From: Armigeres subalbatus
Lineage: Eukaryota; Arthropoda; Insecta; Diptera; Culicidae
Assembly: GCF_024139115.2 (NCBI RefSeq)
Contig: NC_085141.1
Coordinates: 170,264,994-170,328,993 of the forward strand
Length of the DNA: 64,000 bases
Direction: 5' to 3'
The position numbers and the translations under genes were made by a program. Below the pieces are notes generated by a model, which was not told where the DNA came from, searched no databases, and saw only the letters and a program-made list of their open reading frames with translations. Each line of letters begins with the position of its first letter. Position 1 is the first letter of the stretch. This document shows, in pieces, positions 46,111 through 56,235 of this stretch.

Positions 46111-48239
46111 GAACGGGATCTCTCAGACTATGGCAAAACAATAATTTAGCCATAACATCGGCAGTATGCGTAAACATTTATCAAATAGTTCCGATTCTAT
46201 GTCGATTTCAATACCAAGTAGTAAACAGTGGTTTCGGTTGCCTGACCAAAGCACTCTGGCAGCCCTGACCTGTCTAGTGCCCCTGTGAAATGCTGTTGAA
46301 AACTCAAGTGCGCACCTTGCCAAAGCGTCTTGCGTACGGCTCGCGATTTCAGCGAGAGTAAAAGGCATATCAAGAAAAAAAAAATGAATTGAGCGAGAAA
46401 AGAGCAACCTCTAGGCAAGCTCCAAACCGGGCCCAAAACCCAGTCTCAAGCCAGTCAGCAGCTTGGTGCGATGTGCCGTGCAGAATATCGCCGACAGCCG
46501 TATCGATCGGGTGTTGTTTGTGGTACGTTGCTCTCACTTCCTAATAAACGAGTTTACGAGTTCTGATTTCCTTAATTTTTTTCAAATCTTTGTCGGTGAT
46601 GTTTGTTTTTTCCTTCTTCACTAGAAGCTGTGCACTGATTTCAATTTCGATGGTGCTCGTCTCGGTTTGTTTTCAATAAGTGGTCTTTATTGGTTACGAC
46701 GTTAACCAAAACAGCAAAGAGGTGCAATTTGGCAAACTTAAATTGTTCCAAAGAAAACAGTGAAATTTTACGCAGTGCAAATCAGTTGTGAACCGAAATA
46801 AACGCTGCTTGATACAACAGTCATCAGTGGTGAGCTCGTTATAAAGGAGCGTTTTCTTCAACGATTTTCGGAAGCTTGAGGTATTTGTGAAACAAAAACC
46901 AATGAATAAGTGATAAACCTGGGATGAGAGAAAAGTTTGCGATCAGCAATTGATAGCGAAAAAATATCATCGTATAACAAAGGAAGATAAAGAAATAGTT
47001 TTGAAGTGTGTTGTATGGTCTGTAAGTGAAAATTGCAGCCGGAAAGAAAACGTAGAAAAGTGCCAAAATTGGAAAGTTGGAATTGCATCTTTTGTGAATT
47101 GGGTTTTAAAACCGTAATCGACTCAACACTTGATCTCGAAATCGAGAATAGCATCACGAGGCGAGGACCAAACGAAGACGGCGGTCTAATTCTTTCAAGC
47201 AGCATTGCGAAATTTGATGTGGTTCGTAGCGGCATAAAGAAGTTAAAGAAGATGATGAATCATATCTGCAAGGAATCACCAATTTGAAACAAGTGAGTAG
47301 TAAATATCAGTGGATGACGATTGAACTTTCTTCCTCTTTATTTCTCCTTTTGGTTGGACTTGATAGCCAGTTGATAGTGGCCGACGAAAACTGTAAATTG
47401 TAGACATCGCAGGTATCTACGCGTGGCCAGAAACGGTTCATGGTGTGTGGTGAAATTGCGCAACCTTACGCGTTCGAAAGTGGATGACTCTCTCTCCCTT
47501 TTGGTTTGAACATGTTTCCTTGTCCAGTAGTTGTTGCACGTACAGTGTGTGTACAATATTTTGAATGGTTGTGCTTTTGGTAAAAAGGTTTATAATTTTC
47601 AACGTAATTATACATTAATACCCATATAAATGTTTTTTTATTGTGATTTTGAAATATTATTGAACTACGTATTTTTTTATTAAGAGCAATACACAAGACG
47701 AAAATTTATTTGTTTACTCAAAATTTCATTCAAAATACTTTGTGCATTTGTAGGTCTTTTGGAAAGCTTGATCGTTTTCCAAATATTATATGGAGCTAAT
47801 AAATATCGTTTGCAATATGAATTGACTAAATTTCTATATTTTCCATAAGCTGGGAGCTAAAACTTGGTAATAGATTGACGAGCATCTGCAAAAAAATCAC
47901 GTCAATATATTGATAAAGGACATGGATGGGCCGAACGAATGAGTAAATACGTAGGGGAAGAGGTTCGGTTGTGGGCACCCTTTTGTCTTTGATTCATAAC
48001 TTTGTATACCAATGGAAAGCTAGACCAATAACCTTACTACTAGAAAAAAAATTAATTGATTTCATCGGTTTGAAAAAAATATTGACAATTTTGCAAATTT
48101 GACATTTTTGGACATTTCAATTTTGTGGTTCGGTTGTGGGCACCCTTGAAAACTCAGCTAAATATAATGAAGCATGAATAGAAACCACCCAGATTAAAAG
48201 AAAAGGAATAATTTATTCATTCTAATAGCCAAGAGGCAC
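46111..48239. other. Unassigned DNA with a possible TATA box
   Basis: No gene is proven. GTTATAAAGGAGC at 46839-46851 is a good TATA-box match, with a TTCTTCAACG pyrimidine-A start-like site about 15-25 bp downstream. An open stretch at 47030-47287 (basic, CIFC-containing, no ATG at its start) lies about 180 bp below it and ends just before CAAGTGAGTA, which resembles a splice donor. GGTTCGGTTGTGGGCACCC occurs twice, at 47962 and 48127. Confidence 0.35.
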
Positions 48240-48945
48240 TAAAAAAATCAGATTAATCCACCTAGCATTGATGATGCCTCCATCGGTGCATTAGGGAGGA
48301 TATTGAAAAAAAAAAATCACATAAGAAACAAATCACATAAAAAACAATGATTTTTCAATAATTCCACGATCTTCTTCTTCTTCTTACTGGCATTACATCC
48401 CCACACTGGGACAGAGCCGCCTCGCAGCTTAGTGTTCATTCTGCACTTCCACAGTTATTAACTGCGAGGTTTCTAAGCCAAGTTACTATTTTTGCATTAG
48501 TATATCATGAGGCTAACACGATGATACTTTTATGCCCAGGGAAGTCGAGACAATTTCCAATCCGAAAATTGCCTAGACCTGCACCGGGAATCGAACCCAG
48601 CCACCCTCAGCATGGTCTTGCTTTGTAGCCGCGCGTCTTACCGCACGGCTAAGGAGGGCCCTAATTCCACGATGCAATGTCTGATTAGGCCAATTTTCAA
48701 TAGAAAACAATGGGTTTCACGGTCGAATGCAACTTGTTGCGAGTAAATCGGGTTATGCTAAGTTCCAAAAAAGTGTGCCTGCAAATTTATACACATACAC
48801 ACATACAGACATCACTTCAGTTTGTCGAGCTGAGTCGATCGGTATTTAACAATATGGGTCTCCGGGCCTTCTACCAAAAGTTCTTTTTTGGAGCAATCCT
48901 ATAGCCTTTCGGTACAACTTTGTTGTACGAGAAAGAAAAAAAGAA
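48240..48945 (+). repeat. Unclassified ACGAGAAAGGC repeat, copy B
   Basis: Begins near ATTAATCCACCTAGCATTGA. It contains CAATGATTTTTCAATAATTCC, then the SINE at 48371-48661. After the SINE come GCAATGTCTGATTAGGCC, CGAATGCAACTTGTTGC, an ACACATACAGACATCAC tract, GAGCTGAGTCGAT, GGGTCTCCGGGCCTTC and TTTCGGTACAACTTTGTTGT ending ACGAGAAAG. No transposase is visible. The ends (GCCTTTCTCG in other copies, CGAGAAAGGC here) are inverted, which suggests a non-autonomous DNA element. Confidence 0.7.
48371..48661 (-). mobile_element. Feilai-type SINE, full length
   Basis: Minus-strand copy with (CTT)n tail at 48371 and tRNA-like head ending GGAGGGCC at about 48660. A perfect 12 bp TSD, TAATTCCACGAT, lies at 48359-48370 and 48662-48673. 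It landed in the repeat at nearly the same site as the 4.2 kb LINE in the sister copy. Confidence 0.93.
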
Positions 48946-48989
48946 GAAAACATTAATAACTTAGCGGTGACGATACCTTTTTTTTTACA

Positions 48990-49335
48990 ATTAAAACCTA
49001 ACTTAATTCATGAGTAGTGAAACTTCTTGCGAGAAAATCGGGTAATGATTACTATATCAAAAGTTGTCCAATATTTTTCTTTTCTTTTAAGCACACACAT
49101 ACACAAATACAAACACACGGATACACGGACAGGTGGCAGCAGGGACTTTGTCCAAGGGCTTGACGACCCTTGGATACACGGACAGACAGACAGACATTTG
49201 TTCAGCTCATCGAACTGAGTCAATTGATATATAGCATTATGGGTCTCCAATGCTTCTATGAAAAGATCGTTATCGGAGAGAAAGGATACCCTTTCGGTAC
49301 AACTTTGTTCTACGAGAAAGGCAAAACGTAAAATG
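48990..49335 (+). repeat. Unclassified ACGAGAAAGGC repeat, copy C (internally deleted)
   Basis: Starts AACCTAACTTAATTCATGAG, jumps to TTGCGAGAAAATCGGGTAATG, then CACACATACACAAATACAAA, GACAGACAGACATTTGTTC, GAACTGAGTCAATTG, TGGGTCTCC, and ends TTTCGGTACAACTTTGTTCT then ACGAGAAAGGC. It is adjacent to copy B and in the same orientation. A short duplicated TGGATACACGGACAG tract lies at 49110-49190. Confidence 0.7.
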
Positions 49336-49619
49336 CTTAAAAGAAAATCTTAAAATATCACTAACTGATAGATACTCATGAGTGCTGAACTAACTCATTG
49401 GAAGAATTCCCGACGCATTATTGCAAACAAATCGGTTGAGTACAAGTGTCAAAAAGTGACTTTTCCTCTACACGTTTAGGGCATTTTCCCCGTACCTTCC
49501 TATTTACAGTATGTTGATTGTATCCGATATAGTCCAATTGAAAACAATGAAACAGGATTTCCTAAATGATGAACTTAAATGTTATTTTGAAAATCACTTG
49601 AAGTAAATAAAAAAGACAG

Positions 49620-49715
49620 GATTTCCCTTTAATTACAACTTATTGCGAAAAAATTGGAAAAATGTAGGTCTCCTACCGCAGACCTGTTTTTGGAGTAAAT
49701 ATTATACCATTTTTG
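49620..49715 (+). repeat. Fragment of the ACGAGAAAGGC repeat
   Basis: GGATTTCCCTTTAATTACAA followed by CTTATTGCGAAAAAATTGG and GGTCTCCTACCGCAGACCTG resembles the middle of copies B and F. It is too short and diverged to set borders. Confidence 0.4.
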
Positions 49716-49726
49716 CAGGGTCTGCA

Positions 49727-49985
49727 ATTGGATATATTGCGAGTAAAGGCGTAAGATTACAAATCTGGAGATGGTAAGTTCGATTCTCGGGCCGATTCGG
49801 GTGGGAAATATTCTTGACTCCCTGGGCATAGTGTATCCATTGTACTTGCCACACATGATTACATTATGATGCAACGGTGGGCATAAAGAAGCTTTCAATT
49901 TATAACAGAGGAAACGCTAATATAATATTAAGTTGAAGAGCAGGTCAAGTTCCAGTTGGAGTGTAGAGCCATTGAAGAAGAAGAT
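49727..49985 (+). mobile_element. Diverged tRNA-derived SINE, plus strand
   Basis: A B-box-like AGTTCGATTCTCGG near 49778 is followed by CTTGACTCCCTGGGCATAGT and TGTACTTGCCACACATGATT. The end, ATTGAAGAAGAAGATA, matches the (AAG)n tail style. It differs from the Feilai-type copies across the body, so it is a separate subfamily or an older copy. Confidence 0.6.
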
Positions 49986-49989
49986 ATAG

Positions 49990-50765
49990 ATTTTCTCGTT
50001 ACAAATTGGTGTAAGAGAAGTGCAAGACATTTGTAGGAATGCGTTTTTACAGCAACCTTTTTGATTTGTGGTAAAGTTTTCATAATAAAAATTAGATATT
50101 TTTTCCTCCCGTTGGATGCAACTTGTTGCTTTGAAGTATCCAGATAAACATAAATAAATACATTGCAAACGCACATTCATCTCAATTCGAGGTCCCATTG
50201 GAAAATTCGTACAACTTTTGAGTGCAACACCAAAATTCAAGCTGAAATGAAAATTGCTTTTAACTACCAACAACTGTATTAAGGCTCTTCCTTACAAAGA
50301 CCTGCAGAGGAGTTGAGTTCATGGAAACGGTTTCGCAGCGTGTTACGCAGCGGTGGCGACGATGTTAAAGATTGGAAGATCGAAAACAAAAATCAACTGG
50401 GAGTATTGTGTAAGCTCTGTGCAGTGTCAATCCTACTAACAAAACGCGACCGAGCAAGCGTTCCAAACGAGCGCGGATGTGAATTTATATTGTTGACGAG
50501 ACGATATCTCTTACGTGATTGGAGGGGAAATTTTACACGGTGTCATAGATCTAAAATACGCTTAACCTTCAAGCTGTGCTGGATTTGGTTTGCTTTTGCT
50601 ATACCGTACGGCACTGAATTGCATCCAGTTATACACTTTAATATATATACAATAAGGCCGATAAAAATATTTAAAAACAATTATGCCCAACCCTCGGATT
50701 TTTTAACACAACAAATTCGGATGATTTTAAGGATTTTCAAAACATTCTTTAACTAATTCGAGTTT
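49990..50765. other. Unassigned DNA
   Basis: No recognised repeat or gene. The plus-strand frame 50313-50756 (147 residues by stop-to-stop reading) is basic, has no recognised domain and ends in AT-rich sequence next to a repeat. I do not call it a gene. Confidence 0.4.
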
Positions 50766-51125
50766 TTTCCTTTCTCGTACAACAAAGGCTCACTCCAAAA
50801 ACGAATTATTGATAGGAGGCCCGGATACCTATAGTGTTATATACCAATCGACTCAGCTCGACGAACTGAGGTGATGTCTGTATGTATGTGTGTATGTGTA
50901 CAAATTTTTTAGACACACTTTTTGGAACTTAGCATTGTTTGAATTACTTACAACAGGTTCCATTCGACGGGGAATCTTGTCCCATTGACAAGATCGGACT
51001 ATGGGATCAGAAGTTATCGCCAAAATACTATTTTTTGCCCAAACACGCTAAAAAATACTCATTCATATTTTTTTCAGCATTTTTTACACGAGAAAGGCAT
51101 CAACACCACTAGGTCGATTAATTAA
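50766..51125 (-). repeat. Unclassified ACGAGAAAGGC repeat, copy E, minus strand
   Basis: On the minus strand it runs from TAATCGACCTAGTGGTGTTG and GCCTTTCTCGTGT near 51115. It continues through CCCGTCGAATGGAACCTGTT, ACACATACATACAGACATCA, GAGCTGAGTCGATTGG and TCCGGGCCTCC to TTTGTTGTACGAGAAAGG near 50775. It shows the family's two ends as inverted GCCTTTCTCG/CGAGAAAGGC. Confidence 0.72.
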
Positions 51126-52183
51126 GGTTTTTTCTTTATTTTTTTCGTTTTAATATTAATTTTTATTATCCCCCCTTTGGCCTTTCGAAGACCAGTAAGA
51201 TATAATTTGAATTCTAAGAATACGAAAATGAATAATAGATCGTTTACATGCACTGATGAAATAAAAAAAAACATTTCCTTTTTTTGTCTGGAACGTCTTA
51301 ATTTCAAGGTCATTATTTATAAAAATATCTTAGAATGAAAAAAGACAGATCGTTAAACAAAAACACCACGATAAATAATTTCAAACGCATCTCAAAAAGT
51401 CTTATACAAATAAATTTAAACTTTATATACAACTATTGTATAAAAGCATACAGAATCGCTTTCTTAAAAAAATAGATCAGTCTTTCAATCAAGTATAACA
51501 GCAATACCATAATCTATTTGAAAATAAATCACTTATATATTATAAGATCACAATTTTTGCTTCCATCACTACAGTTATTATATGAACTGATACGTACGTA
51601 TTTCGTTTTCTATGATCGTGTAAAAAAAAACTAATAGACACATAAAAATTTATAAAACCAGAGCATAAGCATGAGCTGGCCGTTTTCCAGCATCATACCG
51701 TAACAGACGTATGCTTCATTTGAAATGCGGAATAAATAAGACGTTGACGTCAGAGAGCATCGCGGCTCGTGAAGGCAAACAGCGACATTGTACCCAAACA
51801 TTGATTGTCCAGTCTTTAACGCACGGGGGGAAATTTGGAATGCCGATATGTCAATCGACATTTCTGGATTTTTTTTTGTATTGCGGATCTTGAGCCGGAG
51901 AGCATATAGCTTCAGAAAATTTGGCTTAGGTTACCATAAGCGAAAAATTTCCAATTTCTAGTTTTATAATAGGGTTACGGATGATTTACCGAAGATAGAA
52001 ACATAATTTTGACCAAACTCATCCGTAATCGTGTGTGCAACCTCGAGAATTGCAGCTAGTTGGAATTGAAGTTAAATATACAAATGCGATTTCAGAGGGG
52101 TCTGCCGAAGCGCAAAAGCCTGCCGATACCCCATACGAGATAAGTCAGCCTCGGACTGAAAATGTCATCAATCTTCTTATATT
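51126..52183. other. Unassigned AT-rich DNA
   Basis: Very AT-rich with homopolymer tracts and no gene that I can support. GGGAAATTTGGAATGCCGAT near 51830 and the following 300 bp resemble other mosquito intergenic repeats, but I have no second copy here. Confidence 0.4.
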
Positions 52184-52405
52184 CACTCCCGGTCATAAGT
52201 TTGGGTTCACCCCCTAAAAAATAAGACAAAGTGTTTTGCTCATATTTCTTTAGTCTTATGTCCTTTATATAATCTGCATGGCTCATTCGAAAAACAATGA
52301 GTGGATCTTGAACTTGAGATGTTCGACACTACACATTCTTATTGGAAGCATGTTAAAATTTAGACCAAAATAGCACTTTTGAACCCAAACATATGACAGG
52401 GAGTG
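52184..52405. mobile_element. Tc1-type MITE, 222 bp
   Basis: Left end CACTCCCGGTCATAAGTTTG and right end, reversed, CACTCCCTGTCATATGTTTG; the match continues to GGGTTCA (about 25 of 27 bases). TA follows the right end and a TA-rich flank precedes the left. The ends look like a Tc1-family TIR. No transposase. Confidence 0.8.
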
Positions 52406-52409
52406 TACA

Positions 52410-52740
52410 TACTCGGAAACTGCCGAACCAAACGGCGTGAAATTTTGCATACATGGGTATTTGGGGCCAGGGGAGGTTTTTATGATGGTTTGAGACGCCC
52501 ACTCATACAAATGATGAAAAACAAATTTCCACATAACTTGAGAACTAATCAAGCAAATGTAACCAAATTAGGCATGTGGAAGTTTTTGAAGGCAATAAAT
52601 GTTTCTTCGGTAATTCGAGACCCCTTCCCCTCTAGAAGAGTGGGACTCGCATATAAATTAAGCACAAATTTCTGCATAACTCAAGAATTTGTCGAGCAAA
52701 TGGAACCAAATTTGGCCGCTAGAAAAGAAGAAAAAAGCGG
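52410..52740 (+). repeat. Dispersed repeat fragment, copy 1
   Basis: GTTTTTGAAGGCAATAAATG, TTTCTTCGGTAATTCGAGA, ATTTCTGCATAACTCAAGAA and GAGCAAATGGAACCAAATTT recur in diverged form at 58415-58560. The 113-residue frame here is a by-product of the repeat. Confidence 0.55.
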
Positions 52741-53177
52741 CTAAATGTCTTCTTGAGCAGAAAGAGGCATTTGGCCAAATGGTGTTCGATCAAAGGCCCT
52801 ATTTCGTAAAAACGTTGAATATTGAAATAGCTTGAAGGTATTCAGGTATATGTCCCTAGTTAGTGTGTCGAAACCGGTTCCGGACGCCTACAATTGATCA
52901 ACAAGTTTCAAAATTAATATAGATCCAAACATACGATTTTTTTCTCGATCTGATTTTGAAAAGTAGAAATATGCATACAACTAATGGCTTTGGTGATTGA
53001 CATAAGTGTTATAAAACGAGCATCAGTGAGTATCGTCATATGTATTAGCCTCCTGATAAACGAATGAAGAAATGGTAACCTACACACTTTTTTTACCGGG
53101 ATATCAGCAAAATGTTGAACTTTTACCGAGATTCGCACAGCCGTGCCCCAGCAGACATGCAGAAATAAAAACTAAGT

Positions 53178-53285
53178 GTGTAGTTTAGAAACCTCGCCGT
53201 GAATAATTGTGAAAGTGCTACTAAGTTGTGAGACGGCACTTTCCTCTGCAAGATGTAATGCCTACAAAGAAGCAAAAAGAGTTGG
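53178..53285 (+). mobile_element. Old Feilai-type SINE 3' fragment
   Basis: TTTAGAAACCTCGCCGTGAA, AATTGTGAAAGTGCT, ACTAAGTTGTGAGACGGC and GATGTAATGCCTACAAAGAA follow the 3' half of the SINE body in order, in plus orientation, with a decayed AAGAAGC tail. The tRNA head is absent. Confidence 0.7.
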
Positions 53286-53289
53286 AATA

Positions 53290-54149
53290 CATATCTGGAG
53301 TGATGGCATCAAATAGAATAGCACTAACTTGTTTTATAACAAGTGAATACATTCCAAAAAACATACTAGCTCCCACCGACCTAATCAGCGTTTTCGGTCG
53401 AAGTGTCTTGTGGAGTCCAAGGTATGATTCTCTGCCACGATGCGACGATTTATATGGCCATTAGTGTGGAAAAACATACATTTTATAATTTTGTTCCTGG
53501 CGGTTTCAAATTTATGGTCAATTAGTATCCGCAAATGTATTGTTTTTTACAATGGAGAAAATACAAAAAAAAAAAACTGATTCTATGGATGAGATGAATA
53601 GTGCACGCTTTTTTGGAAAATTCACACAGCGAGATTCAACTCGCGCATAATATGAACCGTCTTTGAGTTCGTTTAACTTCCTACAAAGGGTTGTTAAATA
53701 GCAGGCACGGAAGAACATCAGCACAAAACGATAAGAAAGCAACAGGACAGGATATTCCGAAACATCCAACTCGTACAGAAACTAAAAGAACAAGCACCGA
53801 AAATGCTCGAAAATGCTTATTTCGGTTATTTTGAAAAATACCTACCATTTACCGACAATGAAACATTAAAAACAAACTTCTGCCATACATTTGAGGGGGT
53901 TAGAAGCAGAGGAGGTGATATTTTGGAAAATAGTAAGTAGTAGTTTTGCTGTAGTCAGCAAAAAATACTTTGGTTCTAGAGCTTTGCGGTAATATGTTTA
54001 TATTGTTTGTATGTTGTATATAAAATATGTGAAAATTCACAGAAAAGTAGTAATTTTTTGAACTTCCATACATTTTGTATGAAACGAAAAAATATTGAAA
54101 AACTTAACACCTGTTTTTCTCAAAACTAAGTTTTTGGCACAGGGCAGCT
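53290..54149. other. Unassigned DNA
   Basis: No recognised gene or repeat. Short frames at 53228-53464 and 53518-53769 (minus) have no domain, and the first begins inside the SINE fragment. Confidence 0.4.
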
Positions 54150-54950
54150 AAATAAAATTTCCATTTAAAATTAGAAATTTTTCATTAACAATTAGAAAAA
54201 TGGACAATAAAAAAATCAGGGTATGAGCAATAAACAAATATAAAATTTCCACAAATAATTGAGAATTTTCCAAAAAAAATGAAAGTTAATTAGCACTTTT
54301 GAAAGCAAAAATTGCAATTATAGGAGAAAAATTTTCCATACAGAAATCAAAATGTTCTACGGAAAAAAATACAAAATTTCCATAAACAAATCAATATTTG
54401 CAATAAAAAATTACAAAATGTTTCACAAAATAAAAATTTTTTGCCCAAAAAATTAAGATCTTTGCACAAAACAATCAACAAAAAGCAATGAAAAATAATA
54501 AAATTTCCTTTAAAAAATACAAGAAAGCAATAAAGCTGATGAAATTTTACATGAACTTTAAACGCTTTTAAAGAAGGGGTCGTCCATGGAAAAAAAGCAC
54601 AGTTTGATTGCTTTTTTATATTTCTTAATGGAAATTTTCTTTTTTTTATTGCTTTTTATTGATCATTTCGAGGAAAATTTTTATTTTGTTATGGAAAAAA
54701 TATATTTATTTTGTGGAAAATTTTGTAATTGTTTATTGCTAATATTGATTTATTTATGGAAATTTTGTATTTTTTTTCGTGGAACATTTTCATTTATTTA
54801 TGGAAAATTCTTCTTTTATAATTGCTATTTTTGCTTTTAAAAGTGCTTATTTATTTTTGTTTTATTTGTGGAAATTTTATATTTATTTATTGCTCATACC
54901 CTGATTTCTTTATTGGCAATTTTCTATTTTCTTATGGAAATTTTCTAATT
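54150..54950. repeat. 800 bp AT-rich foldback with tandem AATTTCCA units
   Basis: The left arm (about 54160-54560) and right arm (about 54575-54948) are long reverse complements. For example, AAAATCAGGGTATGAGCAAT near 54211 pairs with ATTGCTCATACCCTGATTTC near 54890, and CAATTAGAAAAATGGACAAT pairs with the reverse of 54905-54945. Each arm is made of about 24 bp A-rich units with AAAATTTCCATAAA. Only about 15 bp separates the arms near 54565. The hydrophobic 84-residue frame at 54586-54840 is an artefact of this AT-rich arm. Confidence 0.82.
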
Positions 54951-55615
54951 GTTTAGGGGGAGTATTTATTTTAGTCTTTGCGTTTGACCCCCTTATTTGC
55001 TTTTATTCCACATATTCGCGAATGTAAGAGCAAGCAAGTACCACAAAAAAGTCAGCCTCGAAACAAGTGTCAGAAGTAGTAGGTTAACGGCAATTAGATG
55101 TTTTTGGTAAGCAAACACCCATCCAACTTATCATTCTTGCATAAGAATCAACCAAAGTTTGTTTAAGAACTGGACATTGTCAGGGCTCAGCCAGATCGCA
55201 CCAAGCGCCAATGAAAAATTACCCATTTTCTTGCACAAATGTTCGTATCGGATATCCTTGATATTGTGTGCGTGCCTTTCGTGTATGGCGAAAAATCTTT
55301 CACTACTACATTCAAACGAGCTCCCATAAGAAGCCGTGCAAATAAGTATGTCACCATTTGCTGTTTACATTTTCCATCATCCACTAATACACTTGCATTT
55401 GGTCTTCTTCCTCACCTTCTATCAATTCTCATTGCTTCTACCCCATAACTGAGGATATCCAACAACAAATATGAATTACTTTTGGATTTTATTCTACGAG
55501 TCGTTCAAAAAGGCGCTTGGTGCGGTTTCGCTGAACCCCGACCACATATGCGGCAAGTATTTCCATCATTGGCGTTAACCTTTTGTCGACGGCATATAAT
55601 TTGGATGAGTATCTT
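54951..55615. other. Unassigned DNA
   Basis: No gene or repeat that I can support. Overlapping frames on both strands at 55187-55448 are unrecognised. Confidence 0.4.
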
Positions 55616-55617
55616 TT

Positions 55618-56235
55618 AGGCTATGTTCAGCGGTGTGATTGCGCGGTAGTTCCATTCAGAGCCTTAAATATTCATCTTCATGAAGCAACTTCAGTCCGAA
55701 TTTTGACAAACATCGCATGAATATTCAAAACATAGAATGACATAGTCAGACGACAACTTCAAAAACTCATTCATTCGACTGTCACTGAGTGTGCTTACCA
55801 TGTGCAGAAAAAAACATTATTAGCATTGTTTATGTTGTTGTTTACCGTTGAAAGTGCCTCGCGGATGAAAATCGGATTCAGTCCTGTGTGATAAATCACT
55901 TTACTCATTTGAAACGTGTTTAGATTTCAGATAATTTATCAATTTGTAAAATGTGCTTAAATATTCAATGACTAATATTCAACTGAATATTGACTGTCCA
56001 GAGCCGACTATGAATGTGTCTGGAAGTGAACTGACAATTGAAGAAAAGTGGACTTCACCAAAAAATTTCGATTATTTTACACTCTGGTTCCATTAATTCA
56101 AACTATCACAGTTCTTGTAGATTATCACACGACGTCTGCCCTCCACTTCTTTGATTGAAACGCTTCCCAAATCTCGGTAACCACGCAGTGCCGCACTCTA
56201 GTCAATGCCACACCACCGATGTTTAGCTTTCCTTA
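55618..56235 (-). pseudogene. RTE-clade LINE scraps, minus strand, interrupted
   Basis: GTGTGATTGCGCGGTAGTTC (55636) matches the minus-strand RTE at 19808 (NYRAITLLN region). CAAATCTCGGTAACCACGCA and GTCAATGCCACACCACCGAT (56168-56220) match the linker upstream of it (19910-19960). The 460 bp between them (about 55655-56110) does not match RTE and is probably a later insertion. Confidence 0.6.

Noticed and set aside
47033..47287. 84-residue basic ORF as a host gene
   Set aside because: It opens with TTG directly after an in-frame stop, has no ATG near its start and has no recognised domain. It is kept only as a weak first-exon idea.
52403..52744. 113-residue ORF as a gene
   Set aside because: The sequence recurs as a diverged non-coding repeat at 58371-58560, and the frame is not kept there.
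54586..54840. 84-residue hydrophobic ORF resembling a membrane protein
   Set aside because: It lies wholly in one arm of the AT-rich foldback. Its Phe/Leu/Ile content comes from the TTT-rich strand.
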